Source: Lasiosphaeris hirsuta (lineage: Eukaryota > Ascomycota > Sordariomycetes > Sordariales > Lasiosphaeriaceae). From it: DNA of 64,000 nt. Location: positions 868,001-932,000 of the forward strand of contig JAUKUA010000002.1 of NCBI GenBank assembly GCA_030549175.1. The letters run 5' to 3'. Shown here in pieces: positions 33,164 to 46,100 of this stretch (position 1 is its first letter; each line of letters opens with the position of its first letter). The notes below the pieces were generated by a model that was given only the letters and a program-made list of their open reading frames with translations, searched no databases and was not told the DNA's origin. The position numbers were made by a program, and so were the translations under genes.

Positions 33164-33870
33164 GGTCATTCGGACTTTGGAAGGATCTGGGGTCTGTACA
33201 ATAGTATCCCTCTGAAGCTGGAAATAATGTTTCTAGCTGTCATAACCCACTGGCTGTAAGGTATTCTTGCAGCAGCAGAACAATAAATTGACCCCACTCT
33301 CGAAGACTGTTTGAGTTGAGCTGTGGTACGGTTGCTGTGCTCAAGGAGAAGTGCAGATGTCAAGACCTCGCATCAAGAGGCTACCCAAGTGTTCTACCTC
33401 ATCTATTGACACCAACAGTTTCTTCAGTGGTTTGGCTCTCCCTGAAGAGTGAGGTGTGTTCTGTTATATCAGCTGTCACGTCTACGTTCGATCGGTCTCT
33501 AAATGGCTGTGATGCTAGTAGGCGTGCGCTGACTTCGCGGCTGCTATGCCGGGGGGAGGGGGGAGGGGGGGGTGCTAGGTTTCTTTGGTTTGGGGCGTTG
33601 AACTCATGCTGGTAATATTTTATTGCTATCCTTGCTACTGAATATTACAACCAAAAGCGAACCGGTTAATTCCAAGTTTTCTCTAGTGTTTTAATCCTTT
33701 CTCTTACTTTTTTCTACAGCTTCTCTTAAAAGTACAACACATGAACGCCTGGCTGCTGGTGGTGCCTGCTAGTTATTCTACCTGCCCAACACTAGCTGTC
33801 AGTAGAGAGATCTTTCATGCTAGGCAACTATATCTCCATCTCTCTCAATGCCCCAGAGAGCACAGCAATC
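33164..33870. other. Intergenic, no gene seen
   Basis: Downstream flank of member D. A G-rich tract (GGGGGGAGGGGGGAGGGGGGG) lies at about 33550-33572. Nothing else recognised. Confidence 0.35.
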
Positions 33871-34801
33871 TCAACCACGCTCGCCGTCGCCAGCAGCAGC
33901 AGCAGTACACATTGTTGCGTTGTCGTGCGCGAGCCTACCTCGGGCGCACAAACGCCAAAGTAATAGCGGCATAACAACCGGCAGGCAGGTTTGCTGGCGC
34001 CAATGTAGCGCCCACCCGCCGACGAAGCGGCTCGTCTTGGTGCGCCCGGACGTGCGCTGCAGAGAGTCGAGTGGTAGCTGTGCCACGATGGCAGCGTCGA
34101 GACCCTTCTTGCCGTCTTCCCCGTTCACCGCGGCAACAGCACCGGCAGTGATGCCCATGATTTACAGCGTCGCGGCGAAGCGCCTTGTAGTCAGTTCTCT
34201 TGCTTGGGTCTTGTTGGACGTCGTGCGGCCGATGATCTTGTCGGCCATGAGCGGCTCGATTTTGCGGTTCGTTCGCTTGCCCAGGAGGCGATCGTCGCCG
34301 GCGTTGCTGGAGTGCAGCAAGTCGACGTCGTACTCACTGATGGCTGTCCCGGCTCTCGCTCTCCCCTGTACGATGCTGCTAAGAAGCGGAAGCACCTCAG
34401 CGCGATAAAATTGTGCGGGATTCAGCGTCACTGAGCAGATTCACGGCTATGAGTGCTGTGTTTAGGCGTTGATCCGCTTCCCTCTCCTCTTTGATGCTCC
34501 TGCCGCTACTGCCCTGGGGATGCTTGGCTAGATTGGCGTAGCGAGTGTTGGGTTGTGTTCGATGACTTTGCCGGACCATGGGCTATCCCTGTTCCGTGCG
34601 AGTTAGTTGCGCGTCAAGATAAAGAAACTCGTGTGCGTCGATAGGATGACGCGCGTACTCGGCCTTCCGCTGGAGTCGGCTCTTGCACGGTGCAGACAAC
34701 TTGCAGAGCCGGGTCTCTTGCGTGCATATTGCTGAAGTTGGGCGAGTTGACTTTTGTGAAAATAATCCAGGGCCGAAAATGGACGAAACTGGCATAGCCA
34801 A
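33871..34801 (-). pseudogene. Unidentified decayed coding region
   Basis: Minus-strand protein-like sequence continues across stops and one frame change: AEYARHPIDAHEFLYLDAQ, then SSGRSIKEEREADQRLNTALIAVNLLSDAE, a frameshift near 34430, LNPAQFYRAEVLPLLSSIVQGRARAGTAISEYDVDLLH, RKIEPLMADKIIGRTTS and, after a stop, GITAGAVAAVNGEDGKKG. The consistent helical character across breaks suggests a dead gene. I do not recognise the family. Confidence 0.35.
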
Positions 34802-37800
34802 ACCGAGCCGGACAGCCCACAGCAGGAACGCTGCAGAAGGGTGTCAGACGAGGTCTTGCTGGCAAGAAGAGCTCGAGCTCACAATACCATTGTGCTCCGC
34901 CTGGGTTTGAGGGGGGCCTTGCGAGGGAGGGCAGGCGTCTACGTCAGGAGAGGCAAGAGGAAGCTAATGCCAGCTGGGAACTGGAGAGGGCTCCAAGCGT
35001 GGAAAGTAACGGGGTCAAGCACGGTCGCGGATCACAAAGGGCACTAGGGACCCGCAGTTCCAAACATTGGCCAACTCCGAAACGCTTGCTCACCCTCCTG
35101 GATTTGATTTCTCAGACAGACCAGTCCTGGGCACTAAGGGCGCTGAGTGCGACGACCCTGATGGTTCTCCTCACTCTCGCTGCTGCAAAGAATGGGGCCC
35201 AAAGAGAGACAGAGGCCTGTTTGATCAGAGCCTTGAGAAGATAGATATAATGGCCCATCCCCGAGCGTTGGCCCGGTTCGAGAATCCCAGCAGTCACGCT
35301 CTCCACATCTCCACCCAGAATTCCCAGCCCCAAAATCGAACAGCATATCTCTCCATCTCGGACATGCATTTCCAACAGCAGCTGGAACGCGCGCTCCGGC
35401 AATGTCAGGCTCCGAGGCTGGCAGAGAGAGCAATCGAGATCGACACACCAGGCGGGCCGCCAGGGTGAGTGCCAACCTGCCGATTCCTCCTTAGTAGACG
35501 CTCACGCTAACTGTTGAGCCTCGAAAGCTGATCGAGACGGGGCGTATCGACGACGATCGAACGGCCGTCCGACCTGCAGCGCCACAAGACCGAGACAAAC
35601 ACCAGCGCCCACACATCCAACCCGGGGAACAACATACACGTCCATCTTCAGTGGCCGGCCCGCGTCGGCGCACAGTTCGGGCATGGTACTACTACCAGAG
35701 ACCAGCCACGGCGTCGCCTCGCCAGCGCCGGACGACCGACAGCCGTCGTCAAGGATTACGAAGAAGAAGAGGAGGACACCGGACATGGTCAGCTGTGGAA
35801 GATGATAAGGGGCTGCCTCGCGGGCGTGATGACCGCAAGAATGGGCTCCCGAAGCAGCGGTACAAGGCCTCGGCTGAGCCGTAAAGACGCAGAAAAATGG
35901 AAACGCACCGCGAGGAGGTGCCCTGGATGTTTTTTTTTGTCAGCTGTCACGCATCTCTCGCTGTCTGAGCCCGTCGTCGTATGTGACCATCACAGCAACA
36001 CGACCTGAACAAAGATATGTCTCTCTCGCATAAAGCAGCCTCGTCATACCTTCCCAGCAGCTCATGACTTTCCCCCCTTTCTTCCTAAAGTCTTCTTTTC
36101 AGAGTCCCACAGCACAGCTAGCAACAAATTCCCACCGGCGGGCAGCAGTCTGCACCCACGCTCATCGGCACATTCGGCGCGGCCTGCACGACAAGGTAGC
36201 ACCAAGCCAACTTCATCCACCGGCTCCAAGCCCCACACATCCAAGCACTCGCGGGCCAACAAGAGGACGTGATCCACCACGCGCAGGTCGCCATCGACAT
36301 TGACCGAGGTGAGCGACGCCTACAAGAATGAGTATGACTTCCCCACCTTCTCGAGCGCCTACCAGGGCTTTGCGCTGGCCGCCATCAGTGAGCACGACAA
36401 GGCCGTGTGCAACGCATGCAGCTTGCCCCCTGATGACTGGACGGCGCATTCCAGCGAAGGACACTCGTTTCAGTAAGCAAGGCCCTCCTCTTAGCATACT
36501 TGGTCTAACTATCAACAACTCCATAAAAAAAGCTAACATCCGGCTTAGCATAACAAAAGCAGCACAGACTGGAGTTTGGACCCATGGAAGTTTAAGGGGG
36601 GTCGACTGAAAGGTCAAGGGAATATATGTACTCTAATAAAAAACAGTGATCTCCCTCCCTCCCCTTTACAGTCGTGCCTGGCGCATCTCCAGAGTTCCCC
36701 CAATAATACGGTTCCCGTCGGCCACACCATGGACTGCGTCGCTGCCGGCCATGGCTCGCAATCCGGCATCCCGGGGCGTAGATGGGGCACACAAGGGCCG
36801 GATGCAGACCTAGGAGACGTATAGAGACTTGCAACACACTACAGTGCGGCCTATTGCCAGTCCCATCCGCGGTAGCAAATGAAACAGCCGTGGCGGGAAG
36901 ACACGACCTCGCCTCTCGACCGCAACTCTCTTGGTCGCTGGATTTCAGCGGGATCCCCGCGGAGGGGTCTTTTCTGCGTGGCCAGAACCAATGCATCATG
37001 CACTTACTTGAGAGCGGCCACGGTATTGACGCCCGAGGGCTGCGATGCCCCGGCTGTTTTTGTGGCGGCCGAAGGAGGAACAGCGAGTCCCGTCACCGTC
37101 CAGGGTAGCTGCAGCTGCGCTGTATCTACGGGAAAGGAACAACAGCAATATAGTGCTGTTCCGACCCAGCCCACCCATCGTCTTTCAGCCTCGACCTCGT
37201 CCGTCCTCCACGGGAGATACGCGGAACCCATGGTCCCATATCCGGTGGCACCGGAGTCCCGAGACTTGCGAGAAATGCTCACCTAGATCCTGCAAGGCAG
37301 GAAGGAAGCGGATACTATCCACCCAGTACCTTTTCCCCCCGGTGGCTGATGCGACGGTTGTTCGAGTTTTGAAACCGCTCGGTTATTTCTCTCGCAACTA
37401 CAAACATCACACCCGACGACTCTGCGGTTTTTTGGTTTGCCCGGCATATGGCAGATCCAATCTACCAAGGTCAAAGTAACAAGAAGGTCCTCCTGCCTAC
37501 CTACTGTCCAGCCAAGTAAAATACCCGGGAAACGTCACATGTCGAATTCTCCGCCGACTTCGAGCTGCTTCGTATTCCAACAAAAACAACTCGCCGATGA
37601 CTCGCCGCTCAAGACGCGATACACGGAACTCTCCTGGCTTGGTACCGCTCTATCGATACTCGTGGCCCTCCTTCATGCCCGGTTACGGATACAGCAGGTC
37701 TACCTTCTCTCGCAGTTCTTTGGCGTCGTATACGTTTGGGACATTGAGACGCAACGCTTGCGAAATGACAAGCTGCGGCTTGCCAGATTGTAAGCCGCCT

Positions 37801-38075
37801 CGTATCACCCATGCACCATGTGTAGGGCGATAGCATACTGATGACGTCGCTCTAGCACCACCATCTTCGCATTCCTCTACCAACTACGCCTTCCACGTCT
37901 CGGTCGCCTACCGGCACGCATACCTACTCCACCAGTCACCCGAGTCCGCTCCCCCGAAGCCCGAACTGTGAATTCTATTATTAGCCCACAAAACGAAGAG
38001 GTGCTCCCCGCCATTGATATAACCGACAGAAGTCACTATGGCGACCAAACCCCGCAATACTAGGTATCCAAAACA
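34802..38075. other. Long intergenic region, no gene supported
   Basis: Several open frames occur, notably 35067-35468 followed by 35540-35884 (+). They cannot be joined by splice sites in phase, and none shows a domain motif. No repeat family or RNA gene was recognised. Confidence 0.35.
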
Positions 38076-39268
38076 TCAGATGTTCCCAACTTGGTAGTGG
38101 TACTTGCTTACAACAGCACCGTACTCGTCAAACCGAACGGGATCGTACCGGCCTGGATTCTCGGGGCTTACGAACCGCGGCAGCGTGGCCACCGTGTACG
38201 ACGGCACGGGACCGACGAAGAAGGCGATGGAGCGTCGCGCAGGTATGCCTCGCTCGTCCGTTGCCGTGTCCGGACTGGGGACCACTACCTGGTGCACGGC
38301 GGACCGAAGGTAATCTGCCCAAGGATATTAGGTTATATTGTCTGACCAGGTGATATAGGAGGCACGGGAGGGCTTCAGCAGGCAGGTAGATGATTACCGT
38401 TGGTGAACCGCCCCAGCATGTCTCCGATGTTAAGTACCAGCGTGCCCTCCTCGGGTTCAGCGTGTATGAATTCCTCCGTCTGTGGATCGCGTAGCTCGAG
38501 GCCGCCGTTTTCGTCCTGGAACAGCATCGTGAGCGACCTAACGCCGTGACCCAATCGACAATATCAATATTACATTCCCACGGAAAAAAGAGGGGGGAAA
38601 AAGGAGACATGGCGAGGACGGAATTCATACCCCCAGTCATTGTGCGCCGGCAGCCGCTCAAACACGCCGCTCTGCAACCGCGCCCTAGACACAGCAGGAT
38701 AGTGCAGGAAGCGTAGTTGGCTGTGGCGGCGCGAGGCAAGCTGCTCCAGTGCACCATGCTCTCTTTCATCCAGGCCAAGACCAACGCTGATCGCGCTGAG
38801 CAGCACGGATCCAATACCGGCGAGCTTCTCGTACAGCGACATCGCGTCGGTGCGGAAGCCGGGCAGCGTCTCTTCGGGCAGCCAGATATTCTGCTGTTGG
38901 TCGTCCTCTTCGCTGCCAACCTCGTAGCTCTCCCTGAGATCAGACATCTTGCGCGACGGATTCCCGACGGCATCGGCGCTCGGAGGGGCCGCCGACTGGT
39001 CGGTGCCCGAGTATCCACGATGCGGGAACGGGCCAGGCGGGTGCGGCGCCTTCATCTTGTCGGCGAACGGCAGGTCAAAGAGTTTTTGGTTGCACCGGAA
39101 CGCCTGGTCGACGTCGTCTTTGGCGAGGCCGTGGCCTGTGACTCTGGCAAAGCCGTACCGGTGCAGCGCGGCGACGAGGGCCTGCCCGGTGTCGACTCGG
39201 TCGGCGTCTGAGTGCGTCGAGATGGCGGTGAAGGCCGTGAGATGGATTGTGGGGATGGTGGACGTCAT
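38076..39268 (-). CDS. 2-oxoglutarate/Fe(II)-dependent oxygenase, isopenicillin-N-synthase-like
   Basis: Three exons, 39268-38631, 38537-38398 and 38314-38076, with introns of 93 nt (GTATGA..TTAG) and 83 nt (GTAATC..CAG), encode 338 residues. The N-terminal DIOX_N region contains ALVAALHRYGFARVTGHGLAKDDVD and RGYSGTDQSA. The 2OG-FeII domain supplies the iron ligands H209-x-D211 (AHNDWGSLTMLFQD, completed across the first intron) and H267 (LRSAVHQVV), with R287-S288 (RRSIAFF) to bind 2-oxoglutarate. NIGDMLGRFTND is also typical. The enzyme should couple 2-oxoglutarate decarboxylation to oxidation of a small molecule in the cytosol; fungal relatives are often in secondary metabolism, but no biosynthetic core gene is next to it. 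Confidence 0.9.
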
Positions 39269-40647
39269 TTTGAGCGGGTTTGGTGTTTTTTTTTTTTTGG
39301 TTTTTTTTTAAATATCAAGGCACATGCAAGTCAGTCGAGGCTTAAATAAGATTACCAGGTAGGTCTGCCCAGCTTCAATGCATTCGGATCTCTGGCGCAT
39401 TTGGATGTAGCATTGCGAGTTCGAGCGTCGAGGGTGCGGCGCCGATCAATGGCCTGATGTAGGACAACAGGCATAGTTACACCAAAAAATTCTAGCTTGG
39501 CATTTTTGAGCACTTTTCCATGGTTTGCCAAACCGCTGGTGTTGGGGTGTGGATCAGGCCCTTGATAAATTAGTAGTTAAAACTAGGCCGCTTCGAGTTG
39601 TGTGATGCATCCGCCGCTCCCGTTGCGAGCGAGCAGCTCGGTCGCATCCGCGGTCGCATCCGCAATCACATTTTAATTGAAATCGCGGAATTAATTAAAC
39701 CAGGGAAACCAACGCAACTGGGCCCAAATCCATTAGTTCTGCAATAAAATTACGATTAACTACGAACCAATCCTCGCTTTCTAAGCGGCTCCTGCGTCAC
39801 CTGACCGGCCAGAACACGTAGTTCGACCACCACTTTGTGTGCTCTAACAAACCCAAGTTTGCGATATGCGGTAGTTACATATAAATACTAAAGAATAACT
39901 CATAGAACACACTATAATAGCTATTGTAAGACCTATGCTAATGTAGTAGAAGTCTAAGATTGGTCTGAATGTTGAGGTTACCTAAACGACTGTTAGGTCT
40001 CGTAGTGGTTGTTAGATTGATGAATTGTTTGCTATCTTGCGCAACGGTGCGGGCTATCTATCGTTGCTGACTAATCACTGTGGCCGTTGTGGGACCTTAT
40101 CGTTCCCAAAAATGCCCCCCACACGCGAATGCCCCCCACACGCGAATGTCGCGTTTCCGCGACTACGTCGCCCACGACGTTCCTGCTGCCGTTGCCAAAC
40201 CAAAGTATGATTCACCTCTCGAGTCCCTTCCTGTACCAGTGTAGTCTCGTACAAACGATGAACGATGCCATCGTTTGGCGGTGCTGATTGGGCTCCAAAA
40301 ACAACTTGTGTAAAGCAACGCGAGTAGATATCCGCGCCTCCGAACAATAAGACTATCAGATGTAAAACGTGCCCGTGCATCGGATGCGTCTGGGTATTTG
40401 CTCCTCCATGATACTACTCCTCCGCCTCGTCTTCATCGTTGATGGTCTAGTTTCCGTTTCCATCATAGCCGATACCTGCTTTGTTCATCCAAGCTTCGTT
40501 CTCCGTTAGTCAGCCGTCATCCGGACTCATCTCCTTCAGGGCGAATTCCGTACCCCTCATGATGCCTTCAGTGACTGTTGTGAACAGACTGTCTCCTCTG
40601 ACGTAGTAGGGTGCGAGAAATGACTTGCCATCCACCTTGTACAAAAC
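39269..40647. other. Intergenic, with AT-rich block
   Basis: Upstream of the oxygenase there is a T-rich tract (39284-39310). The 39660-40000 stretch is AT-rich with many short stops and looks mutated like the transposon relics, but no element ends are seen. Near 40115-40147 the 17-mer CCCCCCACACGCGAATG occurs twice in tandem. Confidence 0.4.
40115..40147 (+). repeat. Short tandem duplication (CCCCCCACACGCGAATG)
   Basis: Two adjacent copies of an approximately 17-base unit. Meaning unknown. Confidence 0.6.
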
Positions 40648-42100
40648 TTAGCCCGGGTTGCCGTATTTGAAACGGTAGTTGCTCAGTCGTGTGACCAATT
40701 CCTGTTTGGTAGTCGCGGCTGTGCCCTCTCGTCCGCGGGCGATGCAACCCTGGATTATCTTTGCGGCTTGTTGAACGTCAACGGCGTTGTGTATCATCCA
40801 TTCGACCTCCTCGAACGTTGCTTCGTGTCGTCGCACGTGTCCGCAGGCGAGTGCGAGCTCTTTTTGCATAAATCCAACCATGCTTTGTAGCTCTCCGATG
40901 GCTACAGCTTGTTTCTCCACAAGTTCGACTAGCTCCGTGTAGGGCTTGTCGCCGGGTTGGCCAGAGTTGTTGTCCGTCTCTTTCTTCTCTTGCTCGCTCG
41001 CTGGTGTTGGCGAGGGTGACTCGTCGACCAGACCTTCCAGGGAGGCTCTCTTTCCGGATCTTGTGGTGGAAGACGTCTGCAGAATCGCGTCACCAAAGAC
41101 CTTCGTCGGTGTGTTGTTGGTCGTGGCTGTCTGCACGATTACACCTCCAACGGCTGCGGCCTTCGCTGGTATATCGCTGGTCGTAACCAGAATGGCCATG
41201 TCGGGCATCTTCGAGATGTCCTTCGGGTTCTCGCTGGTTTGCCGCTTCGTTGCCGATTCCTCTGCTGGCAGTCCAAGGTACTGTCGGTGCAGTTTGATGC
41301 GATTTGCGCGAGCGGTCTCCCCTCTGGTGCGGGTTTCTTGTTCCCACGCCGTCAACTTGTTCCATGGCTTCTCGCGCAAGTTACATTGGCCGTGTACCAT
41401 ATTGGACCAATACAGTATCTTTGAAGGCTTTAGGACCTCGTGCTTTGCCTGGTGCAAGTGGAAATCTTGAACGAGATGGGCTTCGGCTTCCATCAATGAA
41501 CGAAGGTCCTGAGGTAATCCCTCTCCGTCGACCCACATCTGGTAGTAGTTGTACCAGAGGCCCATTACTCGACGACCCTTTGCTTTCCACATCGATCCCA
41601 TTTCGGTTGCCTTCAGCGTGTCGGCGAACGCTCTGCTGGAATCGTTGGCGATGACGTGCGCAGCCTGCATCCATTCCACGGGCGGTAGTGCCTGCGTCGC
41701 ATCGTAGATGATGTGGAAAATGCTTTCGCGCGTCATTTGGGCCTTGAACCAATTCAGCGCTTTGTGACCGTGGCGCCAGACCAGGTGGTTCGAGGCCGGC
41801 TGACCTGCTCCGCTCCAACAGATCGCTTTGGCGATGGCGTTCTCTTCCTGTTCGCCATAATTCTCGTCGCCTTTGTCACGGATGAGCTTGATCGCTTCGT
41901 CGATGTGTTTTTTCTCGGGGTCGACTTTGGCCCAGGCGGTGGGAAGATTGTATGAGTAGGCAGGACAGTGTCACATGGTTGTAGGAAATCTCGTCGTCCG
42001 ACGATTCCTCCTTCGACGCCTTTGCTGTCTTTGTTGCCGCTTTTTTCTTGACTGGTGGTTTTCCGGCCGTGGCCGTTGCCGGTCTTTTGGCCGACGACAT
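40648..42100 (-). CDS. Hypothetical protein with basic N-terminus and coiled coil
   Basis: The start ATG at 42100 opens MSSAKRPATATAGKPPVKKK, a Lys/Ala-rich, likely nuclear-targeting segment, then SKEESSDDE. The frame must shift by one near 41960. A 61-nt intron 41974-41914 (GTGACA...CGAG) restores it, giving about 463 residues; its acceptor is weak, so a frameshift mutation is an alternative. The rest is one frame to 40648: a helical central domain (EKKHIDEAIKLIRDK; LVWRHGHKALNWFK; IFHIIYDATQALPP; MGLWYNYYQMWVDGEGLP), a Ser/Thr/Pro-rich linker, and a C-terminal coiled coil (VELVEKQAVAIGELQSMVGF). I recognise no domain. It is divergent from the plus-strand gene at 42410, with 309 bases between start codons, suggesting joint regulation. 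Confidence 0.55.
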
Positions 42101-42409
42101 CGTGATACTATTTCCGTATTGGTATAGCTACTGATGTCGTTGTTGTTGGGGGTTTGGTGGATGGTGATGAGTGCCTGATGAAGCAACTGGTATGGTCCGG
42201 CGGTTGGAACATCGTCCCCCAGCTTCAAGGCAAGGTCAGGGGAGATATGAAGGCAGAGGTTCCAAATCCGCCCGACGATCATCCAGGCTCGCTACTAGCT
42301 GTGAACGTTCTAATTTTGTGTCGTCGATCTGTTTCTGATATTAGCGCGCTCCCGAAACACGGACGCTATTCTCATACTGTTGAAGGGTCCTTTGGTCGTA
42401 TCGCCAGTG

Positions 42410-43109
42410 ATGGATACAGCGGGTAATTGAACGGTATTATCTTATTTGAGAGACGGTACCATTTTTCGGCTCGATGTGTTGAGGGAGGTCTTTCCTGACC
42501 ACGAAGACCTGCAGGCCTACAAGAAATGGTTGAACAATAAGATCGAAGCCGCCCGTCCTCGGATTCTCGGCAAAGACGATTTTATCGCGCAGATCGATTC
42601 AACCAGCAACCTGCTCCAGGATGAGTTTATAAACCGCATCCTCCCGTCCATGAATGCAGAACCTGTCCCGATGGCGAGCTCGAGTACGCCGTGCACTTTT
42701 GAAGGGGAGAACTGGTCCCCTGCTTTTTTCGCTGAAACGATGGCTGCGACTGTCGACGACGATGATCTAGAGTGGAGCGCCACCGGCTTCAACTTGGTGT
42801 CGCTCAATTGGGTCAGTTTGGTGGTATATAAACGGTGTGTATGCCATTTACAACATGGTGTATTACGACGAGACTGCCGGCCACGACAAGGTCATCACTC
42901 ATGGTTCGTGGGGTATCCCTCCCGGCCTATTCAAACACCAGATGCCCCACGACCAGTTTTCTCTGGCACGCATCGGCGACAATTTGAGAGCGCTGGGATA
43001 CGCCCAGCCGCCATCATGGAATGACAAAATCGAGCACCCTGTCGAGCTTGTCCGAGTGAAACTTGCGGGCAATGCCTTGGGTGCTATCCGCCAGATAGTT
43101 GACGAGTGA
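42410..43109 (+). CDS. Hypothetical protein, partner of the divergent pair; reading frame broken
   Basis: The frame that begins at ATG 42410 (MDTAGN) meets a TGA at 42428-42430, then continues TVLSYLRDGTIFRLDVLREVFPDHEDLQAYKKWLN to about 42815. It then shifts to the frame GVYAIYNMVYYDETAGHDKVITHGSWGIPPG and ends at 43109. The second break could be a 61-nt intron (GTCAGT...CGAG, 42810-42870) or a single inserted base. The first is a nonsense codon, unless a very short (30-nt) intron exists. About 220-230 residues, acidic, without signal peptide or known domain. It may be a recent pseudogene or a gene with unusual splicing. Confidence 0.45.
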
Positions 43110-46100
43110 TATGTGACGGGGTAAGCGACAAGAACTGCGCGGGGACTTGTACAATAGTGAAAAACACCTCTTTATATATCTCTTGGAGTGTACCGCGCCA
43201 GCAAACAAACCAAGGCTGAACTGCAGGTGCGTTAAGAAACATCGAAGATGTGGAAATCAGCCCTACCTTACCTTGCTTGATGAAGTCAAGGAACTACATT
43301 AGTGTTGGTTGGTTGGTGGATCGCGCCAGTATTGGTAAAGACCTTTGCAGAACTGATGCGATTAGTGGCTGGAACTTGTAGCGCATGTTACCTTTTCTCG
43401 CTACCTTCGAGCAGATTCCTGCAGCCTTCGTTTGTGCCTGATCTAGATTATGACGATACGACATGACGGCAGCTGCCGTGTGATTGTGGACGCATGTCCA
43501 AAATATGCAGGCCAGACACAAGGAAGTGGGACTGAGCCGGCGCCCACAAAGGCTGCGCCATCACATATCCACCATTGAAGATTTCTCTGCTACTTCTTCA
43601 ACAGTACCTGGAATTCGCGAACACAATCTACTACTAATTGCTACGGGAGCCTTGCCTCCTTTTTGCAAGAAACTGCCATCACGCCCATTATTCCACTCTG
43701 TGCTGCGCGCGATTCCACGACGTTGGCTTGACCGTCTCCAGCGGCGCAGCAGGGCAGTTACGGCTCTTTGTTTCCCCTTTTCGAGGAATCTGACAACCCC
43801 CTTCACATTTCCGCATCTTCCACTCACAGTTTCAGTGTGTAACCCTGTTTGGCCGGGGAGCCAGGGGCTCGTCGAGCCAGGTGTGCAACTTGTTCAAGGC
43901 GGCCAGGTCCCGAGATCTTCTCGACGTGGGGAAGCCATGTCTTCCCACCCACAGGGTTTTGGGGTCGAGATCCAAGGGATCCTCCCCCTGTTACGGTGCA
44001 TGGCGGAATTGGGTGCAGGACGGGGGGAAGTAGTTGCAGGGCCGCGAGGAGGGCGGGCAAAGACTTTGCCTTTCCATTTTTCGCCGAATCTGGAGCGATG
44101 ACTTCGAAATCTTCTATTGGGTCTCTTGCGCAAGTTCGTGGAGGAAGGCACAAAGATTGTCGGGCTCGTTCATTGATCCGTGCGGCAAGTAGGGGTTGAT
44201 TAGAGAAGACCTTGGCTGGGAGTGCAAGATAAATCGAGTTGTGCAGGTTAGTTAGCCTAATCTGCTTCCTCTTTCTACTTCGCCTCGTCCCGGTCCTTCA
44301 AAAAGCAAAGTTTGAGGCCACGTTCTATTGTTTACCGGTCCAACATGGAGGAAACCCACCCGGTAAGCCGCAAAAATACCTTGGCCAGGGCTACCTGGAT
44401 TTTTACCACACTGACAACTGAGACCACGGTCGGCCGCAAGCCAACCGGCCTTGAGCGAAGCACCCCCGGATGATGAGCTGAGCGTCTTCTCATACCAGCA
44501 CACGATACTCGCAACGGCAGGTGTCGAAGCCAACCAAGACCCCTATTCCTGTTACGCTATACCACTGGTATCTGTCTACTGTTAGCGCGAGTATCAGTGT
44601 GGTTTTTCTTCGTGCCAGACGATTTGGACATTTCCAGTGCGCTCTCTCAGCTCCTTGCGGCAGTGCCGCCACCACCCAATCAGCATCTAGACGGTCAACT
44701 CCTTGCCTATCTTATAGCGCAACTCGATATCGCACCTGGCCGAGGAGGGGCTTTTCGACAGTTCTTCTCCTTTCCTATATTCAGCAATGGACTAGACCTG
44801 GCTTTCGGGGATCGCCTGCTTCCGGCATGGAAATGGGTTAAGCCTGGTGGGGATTACCGAAAGAAGGGCGCTCCGCCGCCGAAGCGTGCGCCCTCGAGGC
44901 CAAGTCAAAAGCCTTCGAGGCCAAGAGGGATCCGCAACGTTGTGGCTCCTGTTCTGGCCGTGGTTGTCTTGGTCTTCATGGTGTTCCGGCCCCGTTCGTA
45001 ACTCTGCAACACCCATGTGCGATCCCCATCAACCCCATTGCGCCACGCTTGATGACACGGAGGCTAACCTAATTCTTGGGCTCAGCGCAAATAATACAGG
45101 TCCCCGAGGAAGTAGCGGATCCGGAGAGGAAATGAATGGCGGGGAAGGGCTGGAAGAGAGAAAATATCGGGAATATGGCCCGGCTGGAACAATGATCGTA
45201 CAACTCCTCCATGATAGCAATACAAATCCCATCTCACACAACAGTGATATTATTCCGCTTCGGCAACTCTGGCCACCTCGACCGTCCGCTTTCTTCGGCG
45301 CTTCCTCTGAGCTCGTAGACAACCGCCTGGGGAATGCGGTCGTGTTCTCTCATGATCGGGTCTCAAGCTACCCGAGTACAAACTCACATGAGCCAAGAAC
45401 CGTGCCAATGCTTGGTGCGACGTTAGACGAGGTCCAGGCCTCGTAAAAGTCATACAAGACTCTTCACAGCCCGGTAACTGGATAGGCTGTAGCTCCGAAA
45501 CATGACTACCAACCGACCAAAATGGCCAAGTCAAATGTGAGTTGGCTAACCGGATTGTCGCATGTCTTTACCGAGTCGGTAGCTTGTCCAGCGTCGTTGC
45601 TGTCCGTTCCTTCAGCTTCGGATCCGGGTTCAGGTTGACCCTCTTCAGGTTGATCGTCCACATCACATCATCTGACACATTCTCCGGGGCAGTTGGGGTA
45701 TTGCGAGGACGACCACCACCGCCGCCTTCTGGCATGGCGCAGGAAGGCATCACACGAACCGTGACCATGGTAGAACAATGCGTATTCTTGCCCAACGAGT
45801 TATTCGTGATGCCAAGGGCCTGTGATCTACCGCTCAAACCACAAATACATTAACGACTCTAAGATATTATCACGGCGTCGACGACATCATCAGTCTAGTC
45901 GGCTGACTAGTAGGGCACTCACCGGCAGAGCACTGACACGCAGAACCTCACACCATAAATTTTTTTTCTTTTCCACTCATCATAGCACCTTTCTACAACT
46001 TGTTCCCCCCTCATCAAATCCAACCTTAGCTCAATATTTTGTTGATCACCGAAGAACAAGACAAGATGATTGCCGACACAATCAACCCCGTTTTTACATG

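Noticed and set aside
35270..35300. CGGTTCGAGAATCCC, tRNA B-box-like
   Set aside because: No matching A-box or cloverleaf upstream.
35067..35884. Possible two-exon gene (GTGAGT donor at 35465)
   Set aside because: No acceptor joins the two frames in phase and no domain is visible.
44341..45001. Possible small gene with ATGGAGGAAACC start and a GTAAGC donor
   Set aside because: Exon joins are ambiguous and the downstream frame has no ATG or domain.
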